Positions 1 through 10,332 of a DNA stretch of 63,086 bases are shown piece after piece. Where the stretch lies: NCBI RefSeq assembly GCF_945956895.1, contig NZ_CAMFJF010000020.1, forward strand, positions 1-63,086. Direction: 5' to 3'. Position 1 is the stretch's first letter. Every line of letters begins with the position of its first letter. A model generated the notes under the pieces. The model made no database searches. It was not told the DNA's origin and saw nothing but the letters and a program-made list of their open reading frames with translations. The position numbers were made by a program, and so were the translations under genes. Source of the stretch: an uncultured Allobosea sp. GTDB taxonomy: Bacteria; Pseudomonadota; Alphaproteobacteria; Rhizobiales; Beijerinckiaceae.

Positions 1-69
1 GGCCACGCTCCTTAGCGCTCCCGCCGCGCCTTGGCAAAGCCGGCCGCGCAGTCCCGCGTTGACAGGAAC

Positions 70-142
70 GCTTCGGCAGGTCATCGCTAGAGTTCGATTT
101 TCCGAACGCCTGGACCGGCAAGACAAATCCTACTGCCGAAGC
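70..142 (+). promoter_or_regulatory. metX leader inverted repeat (possible RNA switch)
   Basis: GCTTCGGCAG at 70-79 is perfectly complementary to CTGCCGAAGC at 133-142, and the interval holds a smaller hairpin (GTTCG 92-96 with CGAAC 103-107). The 3' arm ends 7 bases before the metX start codon, so pairing could hide the ribosome binding site. A TTGACA at 59-64 could be a -35 box, but the spacing to any -10 is poor; transcription starting there would remove the 5' arm. Function is inference. Confidence 0.35.
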
Positions 143-149
143 GGACGAT

Positions 150-1319
150 ATGAGCGATCTCTCCCCCAGCCTGGCCGATCCGCAGAAGGAGGCGAACGAA
201 CCCTCCAGCCCGGTCGCGCGCTTCGGGCCCGAGACGCCGCTCTTGATGGATTGCGGGGTGGTGCTCGACCATTGGCAGATCGCCTACCAGACCTATGGCA
301 CGTTGAATGCAGCGAAATCGAACGCGGTGCTGGTCTGCCATGCCCTGACCGGCGACCAATATGTCGCGAGCCGCAACCCGATCACCGGCAAGGGCGGCTG
401 GTGGACGGCGATGATCGGGCCTGGCAAGCCGATCGATACCGACCGCTTCTTCGTGATCTGCGCGAATGTCATCGGCGGCTGCACCGGCACCACCGGGCCG
501 GCCTCGACCAACCCGGCCACGGGCAAGCCCTGGGGCCTGTCCTTCCCGGTCGTCACCATCCGCGACATGGTGCGGGCGCAAGCGGCGCTCGTCGACTCCC
601 TGGGCATCGAGACGTTGTTCTGCGTCGCCGGCGGCTCGATGGGCGGCATGCAGGTGCTGCAATGGGCGGCGAGCTATCCGAGCCGCGTGTTCTCGGCGCT
701 GCCGCTGGCAACGGGAGCCAAGCATTCAGCCCAGAACATCGCCTTCCATGAAGTCGGCCGGCAGGCGGTGATGGCCGATCCGGAATGGCGGCAGGGGCGC
801 TATCTCGAAGAGGGCACGCGCCCGGCCAAGGGGCTGTCGGTCGCGCGGATGGGCGCGCATATCACCTATCTCTCGGAGCAGGCGCTGCACCGCAAGTTCG
901 GCCGCAAATTGCAGGACCGGGAAGCGCCGACCTTCTCCTTCGACGCCGACTTTCAAGTGGAGAGTTACCTCCGCCATCAAGGGCTGAGCTTCGTCGAGCG
1001 CTTCGACGCCAATTCCTATCTCTACGTGACGCGGGCGATGGATTATTTCGACCTCGCCGCCGACCATGACGGCGTACTGGCCCGGGCCTTCGCGGGCACC
1101 AAGACGCGCTTCTGCGTGGCCTCCTTCACTTCCGACTGGCTGTTCCCGACGGCGGATTCACGCGCGATCGTGCACGCGCTCAACGCGGCCGGCGCCTCGG
1201 TCTCCTTCGTCGAGCTGGAGAGCGACAAGGGTCACGACGCCTTCCTGCTGGAAGAGCCCAATCTCTTCGCCACGACACGCGGCTTCATCGGCGCGGCGGC
1301 ACGGGCGCGGGGGCTTTGA
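150..1319 (+). CDS. metX: Homoserine O-acyltransferase (MetX)
   Basis: Cytoplasmic alpha/beta-hydrolase enzyme that activates homoserine, normally with acetyl-CoA, at the first committed step of methionine synthesis. At 389 residues it has the usual length. The nucleophile elbow GGSMGG places the catalytic Ser at about residue 163; Asp329 (in SDWLFP) and His362 (in GHDAFL) complete the expected triad. The oxyanion-region GGCTGTTGP near residue 110 is typical of MetX. metW follows on the same strand, the usual alphaproteobacterial pair, but about 200 bases of repeat separate them. Some MetX proteins prefer succinyl-CoA; the sequence alone does not settle the acyl donor. Confidence 0.96.
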   Translation: MSDLSPSLADPQKEANEPSSPVARFGPETPLLMDCGVVLDHWQIAYQTYGTLNAAKSNAVLVCHALTGDQYVASRNPITGKGGWWTAMIGPGKPIDTDRFFVICANVIGGCTGTTGPASTNPATGKPWGLSFPVVTIRDMVRAQAALVDSLGIETLFCVAGGSMGGMQVLQWAASYPSRVFSALPLATGAKHSAQNIAFHEVGRQAVMADPEWRQGRYLEEGTRPAKGLSVARMGAHITYLSEQALHRKFGRKLQDREAPTFSFDADFQVESYLRHQGLSFVERFDANSYLYVTRAMDYFDLAADHDGVLARAFAGTKTRFCVASFTSDWLFPTADSRAIVHALNAAGASVSFVELESDKGHDAFLLEEPNLFATTRGFIGAAARARGL

Positions 1320-1335
1320 GAATGCGGAAACCCTG

Positions 1336-1485
1336 CCGTCATTCCGGGGCATCGCGCAGCGATGAGCCCGGAACCCAGAACCGATGCCATTCATCCAGAG
1401 GGCATCGGCTGGCAGGCGGCTTGATGAACAGAAACTGCGGTTCTGGGTTCCGGGCTCGGGCCTTTGGCCCGCCCCGGAATGACGG
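1336..1485. repeat. Palindromic repeat family A, copy 1
   Basis: Imperfect inverted repeat between metX and metW. It begins CCGTCATTCCGGGGC and ends GCCCCGGAATGACGG, with inner arms GAGCCCGGAACCCAGAACC and GGTTCTGGGTTCCGGGCTC. Other copies lie at 25055-25201 and 54817-54963. In RNA it would fold into a long hairpin between two operon genes. Confidence 0.85.
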
Positions 1486-1518
1486 CAGTGGATTCCGCGC
1501 GAAAGAAAGCCTTTCCGG

Positions 1519-2145
1519 ATGACCCTCCCCGACAGCACCCAGACCAACCGCATCGACCTGAGGCTCGTCGCCGAGATGGTGCAGCCGGGCACGCGCGTGC
1601 TTGATGTCGGCTGCGGTGACGGCGCCCTGTTGGCGTTGCTGGCCGAGACCCGTCGGGTCGATGCGCGCGGCATCGAATTGTCGCGCGAGGGCGTGGCGGA
1701 TTGCGTCGCGCGCGGGCTCTCGGTGATCCAGGGTGACGCCGATACCGACCTCGGCGACTATCCCGATGACTCGTTCGACTACGTCATCCTCTCACAGACG
1801 ATCCAGGCGACGCGCAATCCCCGCCTCGTGCTGGAGCAGATGCTGCGCATCGGCCGGCACGCCATCGTCTCCTTCCCGAATTTCGGGCATTGGCGGATGC
1901 GCTCGCAGGTGTTCTTCCAGGGGCGGATGCCGGTGACGGACGCCCTGCCCTATGCCTGGTGGGACACGCCCAATATCCATTTCTGCACGATCCGCGACTT
2001 CGTCACGCTGTGCGACCAGATCGGCGCCCGCAAGGAGCGCGCGGTGGCGCTCGACGCCGCCGGCGGCCGGGTCGGCGTCAACGCACCCTGGTGGTTCTGG
2101 AACCTGTTCGGCGCGCAGGCGGTGTTTCTGCTGAAGCGGGGATAG
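1519..2145 (+). CDS. metW: Methionine biosynthesis protein MetW
   Basis: Class I SAM-dependent methyltransferase-like protein of 208 residues. The SAM-binding motif I reads LDVGCGDG at residues 28-35 and the end of the fold is DYVILSQTIQ followed by a FPNFGHW segment, which is a MetW hallmark. MetW proteins are paired with MetX and in several bacteria are needed for, or stimulate, homoserine acyltransferase activity; the exact reaction, if any, is unsettled. It probably shares transcription with metX. The ATG at 1519 has only a purine-rich stretch (GAAAGAAAG) upstream. Confidence 0.94.
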   Translation: MTLPDSTQTNRIDLRLVAEMVQPGTRVLDVGCGDGALLALLAETRRVDARGIELSREGVADCVARGLSVIQGDADTDLGDYPDDSFDYVILSQTIQATRNPRLVLEQMLRIGRHAIVSFPNFGHWRMRSQVFFQGRMPVTDALPYAWWDTPNIHFCTIRDFVTLCDQIGARKERAVALDAAGGRVGVNAPWWFWNLFGAQAVFLLKRG

Positions 2146-2155
2146 CACCAACCTG

Positions 2156-2202
2156 CCCCCTCTCCCCTTGCGGGAGAGGGTTGGGGTGAGGGGTCGCGCG
2201 AC
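2156..2202. repeat. Palindromic repeat family E, left unit
   Basis: CTCCCCTTGCGGGAG core followed by GGTTGGGGTGAGGGGTCGCGCG. An inverted partner lies at 2306-2374, with a family D copy between them. The same pair of units recurs at 33431-33588. Confidence 0.8.
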
Positions 2203-2207
2203 GGTCA

Positions 2208-2296
2208 CCGTCATTGCGCGCGTAGCGGAGCAGTCCAGGTAAACGGTTCAACCGTTCCCATGGATTGCTTCGTCGCTTCGCTCCTCGCAATGACAG
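2208..2296. repeat. Palindromic repeat family D, copy 1
   Basis: Starts CCGTCATTGCGCGCG and ends CTCGCAATGACAG, with inner arms AGCAGTCCA and TGGATTGCT. A second copy is at 30148-30247. This one sits between two inverted family E units in the convergent metW/clpB gap. Confidence 0.8.
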
Positions 2297-2305
2297 AAAA
2301 GGCCA

Positions 2306-2374
2306 CGCGACCCCTCATCCGTCTCGGCTTCGCCGAGCCACCTTCTCCCGCAAGGGGAGAAGGGAAGGCAACCG
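2306..2374. repeat. Palindromic repeat family E, right unit
   Basis: Contains ACCCCTCATCCG, a GGCTTCGCC hairpin and the core TTCTCCCGCAAGGGGAGAA. It is the inverted partner of 2156-2202 and ends at the clpB stop codon, so it may form the 3' end of the clpB transcript. Confidence 0.8.
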
Positions 2375-2376
2375 CG

Positions 2377-4995
<2,619 letters not shown>

Positions 4996-5069
4996 TCAAA
5001 TCACTCCGCCCGCAGGCCACGCCCCGTAGCAACGTGAACCTGCTGCCCTTTCATCAGGATGGGGCGCCG

Positions 5070-5095
5070 CGATGGGCCGCCCCTCGCCCTCCAAG
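5070..5095 (-). promoter_or_regulatory. Candidate sigma-32 (heat-shock) promoter of clpB
   Basis: On the minus strand CTTGGAG (5095-5089) is followed after 11 bases by GCCCATCG (5077-5070), resembling the RpoH consensus CTTGAAA-N11/16-CCCCATNT. It would give a leader of about 65-70 bases before clpB. Similarity is partial; heat-shock control of clpB is well established elsewhere. Confidence 0.35.
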
Positions 5096-5170
5096 ATAGT
5101 GTGACATTGGCGCAACGGAAGAGGGCCGCCGCAGAATTGACCTGGCGCAAGCGGCGGGCACAGATCGGGC

Positions 5171-5479
5171 ATGGCCGGGACCAAGCGACAGCAGGCGATT
5201 CGGAAAGCCTTGAGGGCGGTGGCGCCGGGCATTCCGCTGTCCGATGCCGAGGCCGTGGTCGCCTTGGCGGAGCGGCGCCACATGAAGGACCTGCCACCCT
5301 CGACCGCGCTCTGGCTCGCGCTCGGCAGCCATGTCCGCCATGTCCATACCGATTACGAGCGCTTGCTGGGAGAGGGCTACGACCGCGACGCCGCCCGCTT
5401 CTTCGTCGCGGATGACACCGATGCCGTGCTCGCCGGCTGGGGCTGCCAGCGTTCGGTCAGTGACGGCGAAGACGAGTAA
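5171..5479 (+). CDS. DUF2293 domain protein
   Basis: Small cytoplasmic protein of 102 residues, uncharacterised. The segment RHVHTDYERLLGEGYDRDAA followed by RFFV is the recognisable signature of DUF2293, preceded by a short basic region and RRHMKDLPPSTALWLALGSH. It is divergent from clpB, and the MOSC gene follows on the same strand. It has an acidic C-terminal end (SDGEDE). The family is common in alphaproteobacteria, but I know of no experimental role. Confidence 0.8.
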   Translation: MAGTKRQQAIRKALRAVAPGIPLSDAEAVVALAERRHMKDLPPSTALWLALGSHVRHVHTDYERLLGEGYDRDAARFFVADDTDAVLAGWGCQRSVSDGEDE

Positions 5480-5619
5480 TGTGGCATCGGCTCCCCCGAA
5501 GGCCGATTCCCACTATTCGGGCCGATGCCGGGAACTGATCGAAACGGATACAGAATTTGATCTGTCAGGACCGCCTAGTACGGCTATGGTCCGCCACCTT
5601 GCCTCAGCCGGACCCGACC

Positions 5620-6405
5620 ATGCGCATCGAGACACTCTACCGCTATCCCGTGAAGGGGCTCTCGCCGGAACGGCTCAAGCGCGCAGCATTGCCGGCCGGC
5701 GGCTTTTTCCCGGGCGATAGGCTTTTCGCCATCGAGAACGGCCCCTCCGGCTTCGATGTGGCCGAGCCCGTGCATCAGCCCAAGATCAAGTACCTCATGC
5801 TGATGCGCAACGAGTCGCTGGCCCGGCTCAAGACCCGCTACGACGACGCCAGCGGCGATCTCGTCATCCATGAAGATGGGCAGGAGGTGCTCCGCGCGGC
5901 GACCGCCAACGAAGAGGGCCATGCCGCAATCTCGCGCTTCTTCACGGGCTTCATGCCCGAGGAGCTGCGCGGCGAGCCGAAGCTGCTGACCGCGCCGCCG
6001 ACTTACCGCTTCACCGATTCACGCTCCGGCTTCGTCTCGATCATCAACCTCGCCAGCGTCGCCGATCTCGAAGCGCGCCTGGGCCAGCCCGTCGATCCCC
6101 TGCGCTTCCGCGGCAACCTGATGGTCAGCGGTCTTGCACCCTGGGCCGAGAACGATCTTGTCGACCGCGAGTTGACCGGCCCGGGCGGCCTGCGCCTGCA
6201 GGTGATCAAGCGGATCGAGCGCTGCGCCGCGACCAATGTCGACCCCGAGACCGGCGCGCGCGACATGCAGATCCCGAGGGCGCTGATGAAGAATTACGGC
6301 CATGTCGATTGCGGCATCTATTGCCGCATCCTCGCCGAAGGCACGCTGAGCGAAGGCGACAGGCTGACGGCCGCGGACGCGCCGGCCGAACTCGGCATCG
6401 CCTGA
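5620..6405 (+). CDS. MOSC domain-containing protein
   Basis: MOSC N-terminal beta-barrel (IETLYRYPVKGLSPE from residue 2) followed by a MOSC domain, the fold of molybdenum-cofactor sulfurase C-termini and of YcbX/YiiM-type proteins that handle hydroxylated bases using molybdopterin. The MOSC signature region includes RFRGNLMVSG and, towards the end, ERCAATNVDPETGARD, whose Cys (about residue 207) is the position that can bind Mo or carry sulfur. The ATG at 5620 is chosen because family members begin at this motif; an upstream in-frame start at 5557 would add 21 unrelated residues. Its substrate cannot be told from the sequence. Confidence 0.9.
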   Translation: MRIETLYRYPVKGLSPERLKRAALPAGGFFPGDRLFAIENGPSGFDVAEPVHQPKIKYLMLMRNESLARLKTRYDDASGDLVIHEDGQEVLRAATANEEGHAAISRFFTGFMPEELRGEPKLLTAPPTYRFTDSRSGFVSIINLASVADLEARLGQPVDPLRFRGNLMVSGLAPWAENDLVDRELTGPGGLRLQVIKRIERCAATNVDPETGARDMQIPRALMKNYGHVDCGIYCRILAEGTLSEGDRLTAADAPAELGIA

Positions 6406-6412
6406 CACTCGG

Positions 6413-6501
6413 CCGTCATGCTCGGGCTTGACCCGCGCATCTCAGGAAGGAGAGGCGCCTCATCTTGCACGGGATTCTCGGGTCAAGCCCGAGCATGACG
6501 G
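6413..6501. repeat. Palindromic repeat family C, copy 1
   Basis: Arms CCGTCATGCTCGGGCTTGAC and GTCAAGCCCGAGCATGACGG are perfectly complementary. It lies in the convergent gap between the MOSC gene and the DUF4167 gene. Other copies are at 17284-17385 and 62896-62989. Confidence 0.85.
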
Positions 6502-6533
6502 CCGTCCCAACGGGTATCGGCAACGTGCAGCAA

Positions 6534-6567
6534 AGAAAAAGGGCCCGAGAGGGCCCTTTCTCATATC
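6534..6567 (-). terminator. Rho-independent terminator of the DUF4167 gene
   Basis: GAAAGGGCCC-TCTC-GGGCCCTTTTTCT on the minus strand: a GC-rich stem with a tetraloop and a T run, 20-55 bases after the DUF4167 stop codon. Confidence 0.85.
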
Positions 6568-6589
6568 CAAACGCTGCCCCGGGAACGGC

Positions 6590-7615
6590 TTACTCGGCAG
6601 AGCCGTCCGTCTCCGAGCCCAGCGCATCCATGACCTCGCGCGGCGAACGGCGGCGGCGGGTGCGCTTCGGCGCCGCTTCCGCAGCCTCCTCGGCAGGCGC
6701 GTCGGCTGCAACCGGCTCGGCTGCCGGGGCCTCGACCGGCTCCGGCGCAACAACACGCACGGGGTTGGTCAGGAAGGACGGCAGTGCGGCGGCGACGTCG
6801 TCACCCGCATCGGCCTCGGCTTCACGCTCGCGGCGCGGGCGACGCTCGCGCTGGGGACGCTCGCTCCGCTCCGGGCGCTCGAAACGACGCGGCTCGCCCT
6901 GGGCCTGCTCGGGAGCCGCCTCGATGGCGCCGCCTTCGCTGACCGGGATGTCGGAGCGCGGCGCGTCGGGGCGCGGCGCATAGCCGCCGGGAGCGCCCTG
7001 TCCGCCCTCGGCATTGCGGTCGAAACGACGCTCGCCGCGATCCTGGCGATCGAAGCGACGCTCGTTGTTATTGTTGTTGCGGTCGTTGTTGAAACGCTCG
7101 CGGCGGTTCTGGCGATCAAAGCGCTGGCCGCCCTGCTGCTGGCCTTCACTGCCGTCGCCCTCGGCACGCTGGCCGCCATGGCCGTTATAGCCATTCGGGT
7201 TGCCGTAGCCATTGGAGCGCATCTCCGGCTGCGGGCCGGTGCCGGGCTGGAAGGCCTGGCCTTCCTCGTCGCCCTCTTCCTCGCCCTCGTCCGCATCTTC
7301 GACGAAGGCGCGGTTCGGTGGGAAGGAATGGCCAAACTGCTGAGTCATCTGCTCCTGCGCCGCAAGCAGGATGCGATAATAGTGCTCAGCGTACTGGAAG
7401 TAACTCTCAGCAGCAACGGTATCACCCGAAGACTGGGCATCACGCGCAAGCTGCAGATACTTCTCGGCGACATTTTGCGCCGTACCGCGAACCTTTACGT
7501 CCGGCCCGTTGGATTCGTAGCTACGCTGCAGCGGGTTGGGAGATTTGCGATTACCGTTATTGTTGCCGCTGTTATTGTTGCGGCCGCGCATACGCCGGTT
7601 CTGACCTGGTCTCAT
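6590..7615 (-). CDS. DUF4167 domain protein
   Basis: 341 residues. The N-terminal 100 residues hold the conserved DUF4167 domain: an Arg/Asn-rich start (MRPGQNRRMRGRNNN), then GPDVKVRGTAQNVAEKYLQL and AAESYFQYAEHYYRI, which look like a tetratricopeptide-type helical pair. The rest is low-complexity and probably disordered, with alternating Arg/Glu runs, several RFDRQ(D/N)RxER repeats and an acidic/Ala-rich stretch before a basic RTRRRRSPRE end. The family is restricted largely to alphaproteobacteria, sits beside prmC and prfA, and has no established function; the charged tail suggests nucleic-acid or ribosome contact, which is inference. It has its own terminator. Confidence 0.92.
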   Translation of the reverse strand: MRPGQNRRMRGRNNNSGNNNGNRKSPNPLQRSYESNGPDVKVRGTAQNVAEKYLQLARDAQSSGDTVAAESYFQYAEHYYRILLAAQEQMTQQFGHSFPPNRAFVEDADEGEEEGDEEGQAFQPGTGPQPEMRSNGYGNPNGYNGHGGQRAEGDGSEGQQQGGQRFDRQNRRERFNNDRNNNNNERRFDRQDRGERRFDRNAEGGQGAPGGYAPRPDAPRSDIPVSEGGAIEAAPEQAQGEPRRFERPERSERPQRERRPRREREAEADAGDDVAAALPSFLTNPVRVVAPEPVEAPAAEPVAADAPAEEAAEAAPKRTRRRRSPREVMDALGSETDGSAE

Positions 7616-7996
7616 TCGCGTCTGTCTCGCGCTTCTGTGTTCAAAGCAACCGTGGTGCCGTCATGCGCGTCGCGAAGCACAGCGGGTTGCGACGCTGTGT
7701 CGTGCTAAGGTGACCTGAAGGGGCGATACGCCGTTCCTGGTCTTCACGCGCTCTTTTCCAAAAAAGGGGCTTCAACCCCACGAGCCGATCGGCGCCACGC
7801 GCCTTCGGGGCTCCATCCGGCTTGTCAGCTGCACCATCCCGGGAACACGCCCGCAAACGATGCCGAACTCGAGCAAATCCTGTACGATCGGGAACTGCCC
7901 AGAAGCCCGGCTCTGACGCCACCAGCTTCGGCTGAATGCTGCATAGCTGCTTTTGGCTGCTTCTCCAAGCGAAATCGACCAAAAGCCTGTGCATTC
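7616..7996. other. Intergenic region between prmC and the DUF4167 gene
   Basis: About 380 bases without a convincing gene. It must hold the DUF4167 promoter. On the minus strand GGGG-TTGAAG-CCCC followed by six T (7779-7760) could be a weak terminator after prmC. No recognisable RNA family was seen. The length is unusual in a block where other gaps are short, so a small RNA or long leader is possible. Confidence 0.4.
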
Positions 7997-8836
7997 TCAA
8001 GCGAGCGTGAAGATGAGTGCCCGCTCATGCCCTCCAAGATCGTAGCGGCTGCCCCGGAATTCAAGCCCTCCCGCCTGCATCAACGCAACGACATCCGGCC
8101 CCTGCCCTGCCCCGATTTCCAGAACGATGACGCCGCCCGGCGCCAGCAAGGGCGGCAGCGACGATGCGAAGAGGCGGTAGGGACCGAGCCCATCGGCACC
8201 GCCGTCGAGCGCCAGCATGGGATCGTGCTCGCGGACCTCGACGGAAAGCGTCGCGATCTCGGCCAAGGGGATATAGGGCGGGTTCGAGACGATGAGATCG
8301 AAGGGGCCGACGAGGCCTTCGGTCCAGTTCCCCTGCCGGAATGCCACCCGGTTCTCCAGACCGTTAAGCGCGGCATTGCCGGCCGCGGTCCGGCAGGCTT
8401 CATCCGACAGGTCGATGCCGAGACCGCGCGCCCGCGGCAATTCGCTGAGCAGCGCCAGCAGCAGGCAGCCGGTGCCGGTACCGAGATCGAGCAGCGCCAG
8501 CGCTTCATCGCGGCGACCTTCCAGCTGGACGAGCGCCGCTTCGACGATCGTCTCGCTATCGGGCCGGGGCTCCAGCGTCGCCGGCGAAAGGCGGAAGGTC
8601 AGCCCCCAGAACTCGCGCTCGCCGAGGATGCGCCAGACGGGCTCCCGAGCGAGCCTACGGCGCAGAAAGCCATCGAAAGCCGCGGCAGCTGCCGCATCGA
8701 GCGTATGGTCAGGATCGAGATCGCGCGTAGCCAGCACACCTTCGAGCAGTAGTCGTGCATCGAGCCCCGCCGACTCGATGCCGGCTTCGCGCAAAGCTTG
8801 AACGGCCAGGCGCCGCGCCTCCCTCACGGTCGGCAC
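7997..8836 (-). CDS. prmC: Release factor glutamine methyltransferase PrmC
   Basis: Methylates the glutamine of the GGQ motif in release factors RF1/RF2 using SAM, increasing termination efficiency. At 279 residues it is of normal length. It has the helical N-terminal domain (ARLLLEGVLAT), the SAM-binding motif LLDLGTGTGCLLLALL, and the catalytic NPPY at about residues 185-188, which binds the substrate glutamine. Its target RF1 is encoded just upstream by prfA, the normal arrangement except that a small secreted-protein gene lies between them. Confidence 0.97.
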   Translation of the reverse strand: MPTVREARRLAVQALREAGIESAGLDARLLLEGVLATRDLDPDHTLDAAAAAAFDGFLRRRLAREPVWRILGEREFWGLTFRLSPATLEPRPDSETIVEAALVQLEGRRDEALALLDLGTGTGCLLLALLSELPRARGLGIDLSDEACRTAAGNAALNGLENRVAFRQGNWTEGLVGPFDLIVSNPPYIPLAEIATLSVEVREHDPMLALDGGADGLGPYRLFASSLPPLLAPGGVIVLEIGAGQGPDVVALMQAGGLEFRGSRYDLGGHERALIFTLA

Positions 8837-8876
8837 GGCGCCCTCCCCTTTAAGGAAACCGGACGAACGAGCGGAC

Positions 8877-9131
8877 CTACATGGTCCCGTTCATCTTTTT
8901 GTCCATGCACTGGCGCATCTTGATATTCAGCGAGCTCTTGCTTTCGCGCGAGCCGCTCAAGTCCATCTGACAGGATTTGCGCGCCTGCGCCTGGGTCATC
9001 GAGCCGTGCAGCGGCGCGGGCTGCCCAGCGGTCATCCTGCGGAAGACCTTGCTTTCCTGGGCCTGCGACGTCGCCGTCATCGCGGTCGTCATCAGTCCAG
9101 CCACGGCAAGAGCGGAAAACAGCTTCATCAT
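8877..9131 (-). CDS. Small secreted protein, possibly PsiF-like
   Basis: 84-residue precursor. The ATG at 9131 is chosen because GAGGGGGA lies 8 bases upstream; it gives MMKLFSALAVAGLMTTAMTA, a clear signal peptide ending near SQAQ. The mature part is about 60 residues, basic, with two cysteines in ARKSCQMDLSG and KMRQCMDKKM. The spacing Cys-N19-Cys and the Lys-rich context recall the PsiF repeat, but the match is weak and I do not assign it firmly. It lies between prfA and prmC, same strand, and is probably co-transcribed with them. Confidence 0.65.
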   Translation of the reverse strand: MMKLFSALAVAGLMTTAMTATSQAQESKVFRRMTAGQPAPLHGSMTQAQARKSCQMDLSGSRESKSSLNIKMRQCMDKKMNGTM

Positions 9132-9196
9132 GGGAGATCCCCCTCTTCGCTGGTGTCGGTACGTCACCAACGCTCTCGACGCGATTTGGTTTCATC

Positions 9197-10282
<1,086 letters not shown>

Positions 10283-10332
10283 TCAGTGAACTCGTGAAAC
10301 GAATGGAAGAGGCGACGGCGCAAGCTACGTCG

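Noticed and set aside
1..149. SAM-II riboswitch upstream of metX
   Set aside because: The conserved core of SAM-II is not visible; only a plain inverted repeat was found, listed as a candidate leader structure.
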